Source: Nageia nagi (lineage: Eukaryota; Pinophyta). Taken from it: 64,000 nucleotides of DNA. The notes beneath the pieces were generated by a model that saw only the letters and a list, made by a program, of their open reading frames with translations, was not told where the DNA came from and did not search any database. Positions 1-10,824 of this stretch are shown one piece after another; position 1 is the stretch's first letter, and every line of letters starts with the position of its first letter. A program made the translations under genes and the position numbers. The stretch is taken from contig JBITNC010000001.1 in assembly GCA_050084985.1 (NCBI GenBank), positions 209,002,001 to 209,066,000 of the forward strand, written 5' to 3'.

Positions 1-351
1 TCCACCTCATCTTAGAAAGTCAAAACATTTCAACTTTCCCTCACTATTTTAGCTTCTATTTAGCTATTACAGAGTCATTGGTGATTGGAAGATGGACGCC
101 AGTGACTGGATCAAAATGCTAGCATTTGTTTTGGAACGCCAGCGACTAGTTTTCCATTTTTATAACAATGTTAAAATGACCACCAAATAGTCAATTTTTA
201 TTGAAAAGGGGTCATGTGACCACTCATTTTGCATGTACTTGATGAGAGATATCCAATAATGGAGTTTTCAAGCTTATTTGAACCTTGTATAAAGAGTTAT
301 TATTAGTTCAATGTTTACTAGTTAACAAGGGGACATTTTTAGGTGTCTACA
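1..351 (-). repeat. 3' LTR of element 1 (partial)
   Basis: On the minus strand the LTR begins TGTAGACACC at 351 and runs off the window at base 1. It aligns without net gaps to 10474-10824. It contains four CG-rich short motifs between about 73 and 152 (core GCCGGCGA/TTGG with transitions) that recur in the other LTR. Confidence 0.9.
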
Positions 352-366
352 TTTTGCCCCTTTTTG
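352..366 (-). other. Polypurine tract of element 1
   Basis: On the minus strand the sequence is AAAAAGGGGCAAAA directly before the TG that opens the 3' LTR. This is the expected plus-strand priming site and fixes the element's orientation. Confidence 0.8.
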
Positions 367-3300
367 AATTATCAACCGAAAATGTGGTTGATAATTTCAA
401 AAACATAGAATGAGAAGCTTTGTCACTTGATTATTCATTATTGCTTTTTTATGATATAAGTTTTGACCCAATTTCTTAAATGAATCAAAATTTTGATTTA
501 TCAAATTATGATAAAATGTGTTTTCATTTTACATTTGATGTAGTTTTGAAAACAAATTTGAATATACTTCAAAAGTGAATATTTTTGGTATGACAATGTG
601 TTGAGCTTGTGTGATAGTTGCATGACATTTATATTATGTCATTTTGCATGTCTAAGCACACATGTACCATATAAGTCATCTTTAGTATATGAGTTTGATG
701 GTGTTGTCCTTTGTCCCGATAATAGGGTTTCAAGATGATCTCCTGTAACAATGATACATCACATTTTATCTCCTTTGATATTTGTAAATGTTAATGATAT
801 TTTTAGGAAATATCATCAAAATCTTTTTTCATATAAAGCTTAAGATCTTTATAATTATAGCTTCTCTAAATCAAAACTTATTATTTATACATATTTCATC
901 ATTCGATGTTGTCATGAGAATAGCCCTTGCCATGATTGAATATGATTTTTTAACTTTTGCAATTGATACATTTTGAAAATGATATTGTAATACATCAAAA
1001 CTACACTTGTGTCCATCTCCATACTATGTGTTGTTTATGGTAGTTGCATGATAAGACTCTAGTTTGTCTCTGCATACCAAAGCGAGTATGTGATGGTAAG
1101 CTTATTTGATGTATACAATTTTGAGGTAGTGATGTTGTATATCAAAACTTCACTTGTGTTTATCTCCATACTGTGTGCTGTTTATAGCAATTGTGTGACA
1201 AGACTCTAGTTTATCTCTGCATGCTGAAGCGAGTATATGATAGGAAGCTTGTTTTGTATATATAAGTCATCTTTCATTTTTCTCTACTTTTGACCCAGCA
1301 AAATGGGTTTTGTGATGATCTTTTGCATAAGTCTTTTAGAATCATATTGAGCATAAACATCTTATTTCAGGTTATAGGCAATCCTAATTACCTTAACCAT
1401 GAGTAGACATATAACTTTTGATTTTCTAATTAACAATGTTTTGGGTATATTTTAAAAGAAATGTAGCCATGGTCTTACTAAGTGATCATGGGCTTACTTT
1501 GATTGTGGTGCTTTTCTTAGCATTATGACCCCTTTTGAACTGACTAATGATGTCAGTGACAATGATGATAGATTGTTAAAAAAAACTAATACATATTAGC
1601 TAGCAAATAAGTAAGATGAATGTATGAATGATTCTAACCTTATTGTTTCAATCATTTATAGGTGAACATAAGGTTTGATTTTAGGTCATGGGAAATTGTA
1701 TTTACCCCAATTATCCAAGTATGATTTCGTGATTTGTGCAATTGAAGTGTTTTGAACACACATTGGTTGTACACCAAATAGGTACTAAAGGCTCATTCCC
1801 ATATATCATTACATGGATGTCTTGTGTTTATCCCAAGGAATGTATGGAGCTAATTCAAGTATATGACATGAAGTCCCCTTTGTGTGCACTGATTTGAATT
1901 TTGATTATTATGTTATTACTCTCGAAGAATTGGTTTTACAAAAATCATTGGAATCATGTTTTTTTATGACTAGGGTTTTCTGAATACGTATAACAATAAG
2001 TGATGACTAAACATGCATAACATGACATATGATTTGAACTAGGAAATTTGTGATTCATTGTAAGATCATAAACAATAAATGATGTTTGTCTTATCAAGGA
2101 TTCATGATGAAATTATTTATGATTGAGTTTGCATGTTTATTTGGTTATCTTCTTCATGTTTTGACTTATTCCCATGAGTACATATATGTGATGTATGAAT
2201 ATGATGAATGGTTGACACTTGTGTGTAATCACATATGATTTTTTCATAAACGTAAATGCCTATGTGATACATGATGTGGTGAGCAAACATAGTCAAGTAT
2301 CTTAAGAAGATACAAACAAACTAATATGTTATCATTGTATACTTATACAAATACCACTAGGCTACTAAGTAAGTGATAATATACCTGAGATTAGTAAGTG
2401 GTTAAGTCAAGACTCATACACTTGAGTTTATCAACTTATGTATGAATATTTTAAATCTTGATTTTGTTGGTTTATGGTAGAGGCAAATGATTTGCTTTGG
2501 TTCATGGACAATCATAGTTGCCCCAAGTTATGATCAAACATAAACTTTTTGAATTTTTGCAATCAAAGTATTTTGAAAATAGGTTCTACACCTTACTAAG
2601 TATTCATGCTTGCCTACACATGCTATTTCATGGAACACTTTATTCCATAGGATCTATGCCATTAGCATGTATGTGATGTGGAGTCTTTTCAAAGTAGATA
2701 ACATTTTAATGTTTGATAATTCCACTATTTGGCCCAGCATAATGGATTTCATTATCATTTCTTGCAAAGTCATTATCAAAGATTTTAGGATGGAATCATT
2801 TATAATTTGATATCATCAAAGATTCATGATGAGGAATATGACGATAACAATCATCCCATTAAAGATGTATGGAATTATTATTGTATCTTTATTTTTTAAA
2901 TGTTGATTTTGATATTCTTAAATATCTTCAAATTTAAGGATAATGATTTGAAAAATTGCAGTATTAGATTATATCATTTACCAAACTTGATTGCTAATAC
3001 TTTTTTATTTTATGATAACATGTACAAAGGATATGGAACAAGATGTAGTGCACATTCAATTTTTGGGTAGATGATAATGAATGGAAAGGGAAGAAGAACA
3101 TCAATTTCCAATTCAAAGGGAAGAGCAATTTCTTACTCTCGATCCCAAGGAATGATGGAAGCTTTTTAACAATGTTCTAAGGGGTTGAAATGGATGGGAT
3201 ATGATAGGAAAAGAACATTGACTTCCAATTCAATGGGGAGAATAATTTCTTATTCTCAATCCCAAAGAATAATGGAAGCTATAAAATTTAACAATGTTCT

Positions 3301-4884
3301 AGGGTTGTCTTTTATCAATCTACTAAGGGCAATTTCTTACTTAAACTTGTAAATAAGAGTAGAAGCAAAAGGTTTTAACAACAACAATGTTGACTCCCAT
3401 ATTAGTGGGGAGAGCAATTACTTGCTCTTTTTCTCAAATAATATGGAAGCACTTCCAATTTAATAATCAATAAAGATGGATTAGGAAATATATGGATGTT
3501 GGATAATAACATATGAAAGTTGATATAGTATAATGTGTATGGGGTGATGATGGATGTTAATATGAAAATAGTATAACAAATGAATGGACATAGGATGTAT
3601 TTGAGTATTTAGAGATATAAACTAATCAACTCATCAAGGCATTGATAAATATAAGTGTAATATTAATTACTATGTAATAATAAATAGTATGGAATGGAGG
3701 CATGTGGTGATGAAGAAATGTAATGATCATAATATTCAAGTTGACCATATTAACCAATCACCATTAGATTTTTTCTTATTTAGATGATATAAAACAAAAT
3801 CATGATGTTCTCAAAATTATCATAGACTCATGTGTGTGCAATGATGTTTATTTCCATCTCTAGATAATCTCAAATGTCACAAGAGCATAAAATATATAAG
3901 CTAGTACATCCATATGAAACGTACAGAGGTCCATAGGAAAGAAGGTCACTAACAAATATGGACATGTCGCCACTCGTAAGGTATGCCCCATTGCCAGACA
4001 GGAATCCATAGCCCTAATGAGGATTAACCCCTCAATCTCACTACAACCTTGCTCTACTGCCAGTCAGGCACCCATAGCCCCAGTAGAGGATATTGTAATC
4101 ACCCAAGAATCATTGATATAATGTAATAACTCTTTTTTTTTTCTTTTTTTTTTTTTACTTTTGTCATCTCTTTTCACTTCTTTTTTTTTGTAAAACTATC
4201 AAATGGTTCTTGGGTTCGAGATGAAGCGAATAATAGGATGAACATGTAATACTTTCGCTCAAAATCATGCTCTTGTAACACCTCATTCTTGACTGTTTTA
4301 AGATTATTTAAATGTGAAGATGTGTATGAGTCTGTAATAACCTTAAGTGTATCATATTCATGTTTGTTTATCATACAAAGTTTCAAAAATTTCATGATGA
4401 AGGTTGGTAGAGTCAATAAGAATATTAATTTCATAAACTATTTCTTTTACAATAAGTATTAATCATATTTGTAAAATGGTATGGAAGTGATCATGGATAA
4501 TGTATAGTATATATGCCTTGATGAATTGTTAGAATATAATCTAATACTCAAATATTCCAACATAATGGGGATGAATATGAGGTGGAAGAAGGGGAAGGCA
4601 TGGAAATACAATAAACATATTATAACCTATTTCAAAATCAGATATGATCATTTTAGTTTTTAATCATATTTTAATGTTTATGTGATTTCTAAATCATGTT
4701 TTGATGATTTTTTTTTATTTATTTATGATGGAGGGCAATTGCCCCAATGTGAACGATGTGAAGGAGATTGAATATCCTTATGCAAATAACATAATTCATC
4801 ATTGTTTAATTGTGTGGAATGTATGTATGTATTTTGTAGATGATGTAAATTGTTATCTATCAATAAAGGTATATCTACTTCAAA
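367..4884 (-). other. Long non-coding 3' internal region of element 1
   Basis: About 4.5 kb with no recognisable protein on either strand. It holds internal repeats: a pair of about 125 bp (about 990-1120 and 1138-1262, sharing the stretch around 'agactctagttt'), and a degenerate set at about 3060-3440 with the recurring phrase 'ttccaattcaa...gggagagcaatttctta' followed by 'aatgatggaagct'. A short repeat at about 3960-4105 contains 'attgccagacagg' and 'tactgccagtcagg', and T-rich runs lie at 4131-4190. In an autonomous relative this space would hold pol. Confidence 0.6.
990..1262. repeat. Two-copy tandem repeat, about 140-bp period
   Basis: The segments starting near 990 and 1138 share 'catcaaaact.cacttgtgt', 'atctccatact.tgtg.tgtttat', 'agactctagttt.tctctgcat' and 'gcgagtat.tgat'. 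They differ by scattered substitutions. No coding sense is seen. Confidence 0.7.
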
Positions 4885-7383
4885 TCATCTATCATCCATC
4901 AAATCATGAAGGGCATGATTTAATTGGTGGCCATGTTTAGTATTATGCCCCAATTGATGATGATAAACATGATGTCTATACTTATCATATTTTATTGACT
5001 TAGGCTTTAAGTTTTCTTTCATTATATGATCTACCACCCTCTTAGGTTGTTTCGATGATTGCATTCTATCATTGTAATCATCTTTGGACTTTAATTTCCA
5101 TCTCATATTTTTATGATTATGCACTTGCCTAGTAGAGATGGATGATGATTTCCCCTTTGACTTTTGCATAGGAGGTTTCATTTTCAATGATTTTGTAATA
5201 TTATAATGTGAGTATGGATTTTTATCTCTTCGTACACAATGGAGTACTCCCTCATGAATGTATTTTAGACAATCATGAAATGTAGACGGGACACATTTCA
5301 TTTCTTGAATCCATGGTCTACCTAAAAGAATATTATATTGTTCAATGTTTCCTTCGATGATATATAATGATGTTTGTATTGTCTTACATCCAATGGTGAT
5401 GGGTAACACTATTGACCCTATTGTTGAACATAAGGCATTATTAAATGCTTTTATTTGTAATTATGGTAAAGAAATATTAGAGAAAGGAAGATTCAATTTA
5501 TGATATGCTAATGTAGATATGATATTGACATCTGACCCTTCATCTATTAATATCCTCTTAACAATTTTACCATGTACTTTACCAATGACATGGAGAGGTA
5601 GATCTAACCCTTGAGGTCCCTTGTTTGGTTGTCTCTCATGGTCATAAAAAGAAATTATAGGCTGATGTATCAATGGAGGAACTTGCATTTTGGATTTTTT
5701 ATTATATGATATATCAATTTGTTTTTCTTGTATGTTTTGAGTTCCAGTATCAACTCCAACTATTCTTATAATAGGTTGATTACTTGGATTCCATGTGGGT
5801 GTCATTTGACTATAATTTGGTACAACAGATACCGTATTTACTTGATATGAAGGAATTGAGTCTTGATAATTTTTTAAATTTTGATCTGAAATAGAAGTAT
5901 GGTCTTCAACTTCCAAGTTATTATCTTTGATTGAATTTTGAGTTCTATTTCTCAATGCTAGACAATTTTTCATACTATGACCTATTTGATGGTGATAATT
6001 ACAATACTCATTTTTGTTATATTTTTCTTTTCTCGTAATTTTTATTTCACCATATTCAATTTTGACCTTCTCAATTGTAACTATGTGAGCAATAACTTCT
6101 TCGAGAGTATTATATCATTGGATTTGTAATATACTAGCTATAGGCCTTAAACAATTTTGACTGAATAATTTAACTAACTCTTCTTGAGGTAAAGTATAGG
6201 GCATGCCATAGAGTTTACCCTTCCATCATGAAACAAAGTCAATAATTGATTCATTTTGAGATTGTTTTAGTTCTACAAGATCCATAATAGAAGATTCCTC
6301 TTTGATATAAATCCTAAAATGTTGTAAGAATAAGTTTGCCAATTGAGGAAATGAATAAATACTATGTCATGGAAAATTATTATACCATTCCAAGGCTTGG
6401 GGTACAAGCATCATGGGGAACAAACGTAGCATCAAGTCCTCATCATTATAAATTAGGTAATTTGAAAACTTAAACCATGTTAAATGTTCCTTAGGATCCT
6501 TATTTCCTATAAAAGGAATTATCTTAGGCATTTCAAAGTTGTAAAGTAATTTCTTCTTAGGGACACTTGGATGGATGGGTTCATTGCAAATATTATCATA
6601 TGTCAACTTCTTGAACCTTGATATGTTCATTTCTTTATTCATGAACTCCTTCATGAAATCTTCTAATTCCTTATCTGTCCAACTACCCTGAGGATGTTTT
6701 TGATATCTTCTATGATTGGTATTTCTTTCTAACTTTAGGTATGAATTATAAGATTCATCATCAGAAAGAAATCTTGATAATAATGATGAAGATGATAATG
6801 ATGGAAGATTAGAAGGTAAATGATGCCCCTGTATTGAATTTCTAAGAGTTGTAAATGGTTGTAATTTATTTTGTTGAGACTTCTCATGAAGTAACCAACT
6901 ATCTTGAACTTCTTATTTTACCTTATCAAAAATTTGTCATTGTTTGTCAAGCTCTTGTTTTTCTTTTTCCTTGAGTTCTATACTCTTTTTTTTAAGTTTG
7001 GCTTCCTCTTCTAACTTACTTTGAACATCTTCGTATCTTTTACTAAAGTTTATAGTTTTTTCATAATCTCTCTCTATGTGTTTTCTCTTTGCCTCCAACT
7101 CCGCAAAAGAGGGTATCTCTCCTACCTTGAATTGTTTAGCTAAAGCTTTTCTACATTTTTCTTGCGATGAGGGTTTCTCATAGGAGTAAGGATCATAGAA
7201 GAATTTGTTTGAGATCTTAAATTGAGGATTTGTTTGTGAGGTTCTTATAGAATACAAGGTCATTCTATCAAAATCTTCCATACAAGACCTAGCCCTATGA
7301 AGTGCTTTTTGATAGGTGGGGTCAGTTATCCTAGCTTGTGAAGAGAAGCTTTGAGGTTGATAATCTAAGCTCTCAAGAGGCAA
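4885..7383 (-). pseudogene. gag-PR: gag-protease polyprotein of element 1, decayed
   Basis: Reads on the minus strand from 7383 through pieces 7383-6937, 6654-6367, 5973-5461 and 5409-4885, interrupted by a few stops. Order: a Glu/Lys-rich coiled coil (7100-6940); the capsid-like retrotransposon gag core near 6540-6360 (GNKDPKEHLTWF... ALEWYNNFP); a CCHC-type zinc knuckle at about 6003-5959 (C..H....GH....C, from CNYHHQIGHSMKNC); then an aspartic protease at about 5560-5515 with ILIDEGSDVNII, where DEG stands in for the usual D-T/S-G. The following piece ends the protease (ILLGRPWI) and has a basic tail. Nothing resembling RT follows. The frame is better kept than in elements B and D, suggesting a younger copy or longer selection. 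Confidence 0.85.
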
Positions 7384-8626
7384 TTCTCTCTTTGTTGATT
7401 AGAGTAATATTCTTTATATCTCCATACTTGGTAATTAAGAGGTGATGATAATTGCACCCAAGCTTGACTCTTTTGGTTTGCATAAGCTTTTACATCCTAC
7501 TTTTGCCTCATCTCTTCTTGTCTCATTTTGTCAATAAACTCGTTGAAGGTTTTCTCATGTTCATCATGAGAAGAACATGCTTGTGGTTATTTATGGGATT
7601 CCCTTTGCAAAATATTCTTAACTTTTTCATCATAGGAAATATTCCTAAGTAATTTATTTGTTGTAGGGCTATCTTCTTTATCACATTCCCAATTTTTCAT
7701 CAAGCTAGTTTGATATTTTGAAGGTATTTTTAGTGGTTTTGAACAACATTCATCCTCATAAAACTTTGTATCATTATCATGATGTGTTGTTTCCCCACAT
7801 GGATGTTCATTCCTAAGCTCATGTACATTAGCTTTGGAAATTTTATTTTTATATTTTTCATTTCTTTGTGATTGAAATTCTTGAGATTCAATAATACAAT
7901 CTATGGATTTTTGAATTCTTATGTGAGGCTCTCCAATTTCTACTTGTGATGAGAATGAACAAGTTTCATCCTTGAACTCAAGAATATCATGAGATTCATG
8001 GGAATTGATAGAAGGTCTTGTAGCCTCTAATAGGGGAGGAGAATGAAATTACAATTCTAAAGAATGCTCCAAAAGATCCTCAAGATTCATGTCAAACTCC
8101 TCTTCCTTAATATCATATTCATCCCAAGGTTGGGGTGAAGACATCAAGGTATCTAACTCTAGGAGGTCATATGATTTAGCATAAGGCCTTTGGCATTAAT
8201 ACTCGATTCATCCCTTAGCAAATTGGATTCATTAGGTTCGGTAGTCTCAAAAGGGGATGCACAACAAGATTTTAATTTGATGAGATGTGTCGATGAGTTT
8301 TCAATCTTTATGATGGGCTCATTATTTTCAGTGTCAAACTCATCCCATGATGAGGGTGAAGGAATAGAAGAACTATACTCTAGCTCTTCATGGGATCTAA
8401 CAAGGCTTTCTGAGGATTGAAGAAGAGGTATGGTACATTGTTCTTTCTTTGCTAAATATGCTAAAAGCTTTTCAATGTCAACATAAAAATTGTTCTTCAT
8501 GACCTCAGAAGTAGAATAAGTATCTAAGGTTGACTTGGCAAGATGTGACCATAGTCTTTGTATTTTTGGTTTTACTTTGATAGAAAAAGGAACATAATTC
8601 AAAAATACAACCAAAACAAACCTCAT
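7384..8626 (-). pseudogene. Acidic leader ORF upstream of gag, unknown function
   Basis: I do not recognise this protein. It starts with a Met at 8626 and runs 155 codons to a stop at 8159; a single-base frame change near 8170-8190 continues the reading to about 7440. The product is rich in Ser, Glu and Asp and contains at least two copies of a module opening SPSSWDEFD / SPQPWDEYD, about 70 residues apart. It lies between the PBS leader and gag, in the same orientation. It may be an N-terminal extension of gag or a separate small ORF; the sequence cannot decide. Confidence 0.55.
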
Positions 8627-9952
8627 AATGATAAAATTCTTTTAAAGCCTTATGAAATGTATTTAAACAAGTAAAATACATTTATGCATACTACCCTCCC
8701 AAACATTCATGTCCATTCACTTATCTTATTTTAGTTTGATGCAATCAAAGTTTATTTTAAATGAATCTTAACCTTAATAGACCCCATTGTTCCTTTTAAT
8801 TATAATACGATTCATTATCCAACCTCTTAATGATGTTCATTAACTCCTTCTAGCTATGGAAGTTTTATATGTGATAAATTCCCTCTTCTTACTAGTCACA
8901 TATCTCTTTGACCTCCAATGGAGTGGTAAGAGTAGACTTAGTAAAAAGCCATTAAGTGTGGATAAATTAATTAAGTTAGGTTCAATTACTCCTCCAAGAA
9001 TCACCTCCCTTTGACCTCCAATGGAGTGGTAAGGGTAGACCACTTTAAGAGTGTTAATGTGAAGTATATTTCCAAAAAATGAAATGTGAATAAATTTTAC
9101 CTCTTTCACTTAACTTATTTTTGATCACTTAGGATCGCTTGAAGTGCAAAAGTGAGAGCATACTTTATTAAGTGAAAGTACTTAGTGTATTTGAATCCAT
9201 CCAATTCATTAACCTTTTAATATGATTTATGCTACCAAAAACCCAATTTATTTCCTTTAAGTTTATTCTAAATTAAATGTGATTCATTTACCGCTTCCAA
9301 TTGTGGAAGTATTATGTGTAGTAAATTACCTCCTCTTACTAGTAAGAGGTCATTATGTGTGGGTAAATTAGCCAAGTTAATGATAATGTGAATGTGAAAG
9401 AAAAGAAAAATTAATTACTCCTTCTTATCTAGTCTATTCTAGTCGCCTTAGATCGCACGAAGTGCAAAGGGAGAGTATAAGTAGACAAGATAAGAAGTAT
9501 TTAATGTGTACGTACCCTTCACCCAAACATGAAAGTAAATACACAACATTTTACATAAAATAAAATAAAATAAATTAATAAAAAATGCATTTAACCTTTT
9601 CTACCCATTCTTATATGCATTCTAAGCAAAGGAATCACATTCAAAAGCATCTTTCCATTTTAACAACACATTATGCATTTTATTTTAATTTTTTCGAAAT
9701 AACAAAAAGAGGCAAAATGACCTGGATATGAGTCATTGACATTTAGATAGTGAATGTTGGCATTTGTATTGAGTCACTAGCATTTGATTATAGTCATTGG
9801 CATTTGATTCCAATCACTGGTGTTTCTATAACAGAGTTCCAAAAAAGCACAGAACCTAAAATTTGAAGTCAGTATATGAAAAAATTAAAGTAAACCAGAT
9901 AATAGAAAGGTAAAACCATTTTAACACAAAACCTCCCTATCAATAATAGAAG
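8627..9952 (-). other. 5' untranslated leader of element 1
   Basis: No protein is visible. Within it are repeats near 8850-8960 and 8990-9060 ('ctttgacctccaatggagtggtaag') and a related segment at about 9290-9480 ('tggaag...cctcttactagt', 'gatcgc..gaagtgcaaa'). A run of short motifs of the form 'agtcactggcatttg' lies at 9735-9830. A diverged version of this leader, in the same orientation, is present at about 17650-18397. Confidence 0.65.
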
Positions 9953-9953
9953 G

Positions 9954-9974
9954 GCCCTCCTTCTAGTGCCAAAA
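9954..9974 (-). other. Primer-binding site of element 1
   Basis: On the minus strand, two or three bases after the LTR's closing CA comes TGGCACTAGAAGGAGGGCC. The position just inside the 5' LTR and the TGG opening identify it as the tRNA primer site. I cannot name the tRNA with confidence. The same site, diverged, follows the LTR at 18422-19342. Confidence 0.7.
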
Positions 9975-10824
9975 TGTTGCAGTGAAAATAGAGCTGGAAA
10001 GTAGAATAACATGAAATACAAATTATTCTTCAATCTTCACTAAACCTCAAATTATACAAAATAGATAAAAATGCTATAATTATGAATTGATATTGATTTT
10101 CAGTTCAAACTATAATTTTCCCTTATAAGGGACTTTTACAAATTCCATTTGCCAAAATAAGAGTATTAGATCTCCATTGTTTTTGATTTGCTTGCTTCTC
10201 TCCTTGATATGAACAACCTGTAAATCCTACACACATGCAAAAGACAATAACATCAAAGCATCTATGTATGACATGTATTAAATTGAAACAAGCATAAAAC
10301 AATAAAAGGTATGAGCTCACAAGATTTTGGTAGCATTACTCTACTTCAAAAATGGGTCAAGATCCTCTCTTATTTGCTTTGTATTGGCTTATATTTATAG
10401 ATTTTGGATGAGATGTTTCAAGGCTGGTAAGAGGAAGTGAATAGCCACCGTAGGTTGTAACTGACCCCCTCTATCCACCTCATCTTGGAAATTCAAAATG
10501 TTTCAACTTTCTCTTAGTGTTTTGTCTTCTATTCGACTATTATAGAGTCACCGATGACTGGAAGATGGATGCCAACGATTGGATCAAAATGTCGGTGTTT
10601 GTTTTGGAACGCCGGCGATTGGTTTTCCATTTTTATAACAATGTTAAAATGACCACCAAATAGTCAATTTTTATCTAAAAGGGGTCATGTGACCACTCAT
10701 TTTACATGTACTCGATGAGAGATATCCAATAATGGATTTTTCAAGCTTGTTTGAGGCTTGTATAAAGAGTTATGATTAGTTCAATGTTTACTAGTTAACA
10801 AGGGGACATTTTTAGGTGTATACA
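9975..10824 (-). repeat. 5' LTR of element 1, 850 bp
   Basis: On the minus strand it opens TGTATACACC at 10824 and closes ...CTGCAACA at 9975, the TG...CA termini expected of an LTR. Its outer 351 bp match the window-start copy. CG-rich short motifs lie at about 10545-10630. The short minus-strand reading frame at 10123-10320 is part of the LTR, not a gene. Confidence 0.88.

Larger units (their letters stand above)
1..10824 (-). mobile_element. Gag-protease-only LTR retrotransposon (element 1), 3' LTR cut by window start
   Basis: Seen: bases 1-351 and 10474-10824 are direct repeats of equal length, roughly 90% alike. Orientation is minus, because gag-PR reads on the minus strand, a polypurine tract abuts the inner edge of the left LTR and a PBS-like site abuts the inner edge of the right LTR. 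Order on the minus strand: 5' LTR (10824 to 9975), PBS, leader, acidic ORF, gag-PR, about 4.5 kb non-coding, PPT, 3' LTR. No reverse transcriptase or integrase is visible. This matches the plant class of terminal-repeat elements with only a GAG domain, so mobilisation must have been in trans. The right edge abuts the duplicated ORF at 10825, implying insertion into older repeat DNA. The left flank is outside the window, so the target duplication cannot be checked. Confidence 0.88.

Noticed and set aside
4174-4434. Minus-strand frame of 86 codons
   Set aside because: It ends in a Lys run created by the T-rich tract and lies in the non-coding 3' part of element 1.
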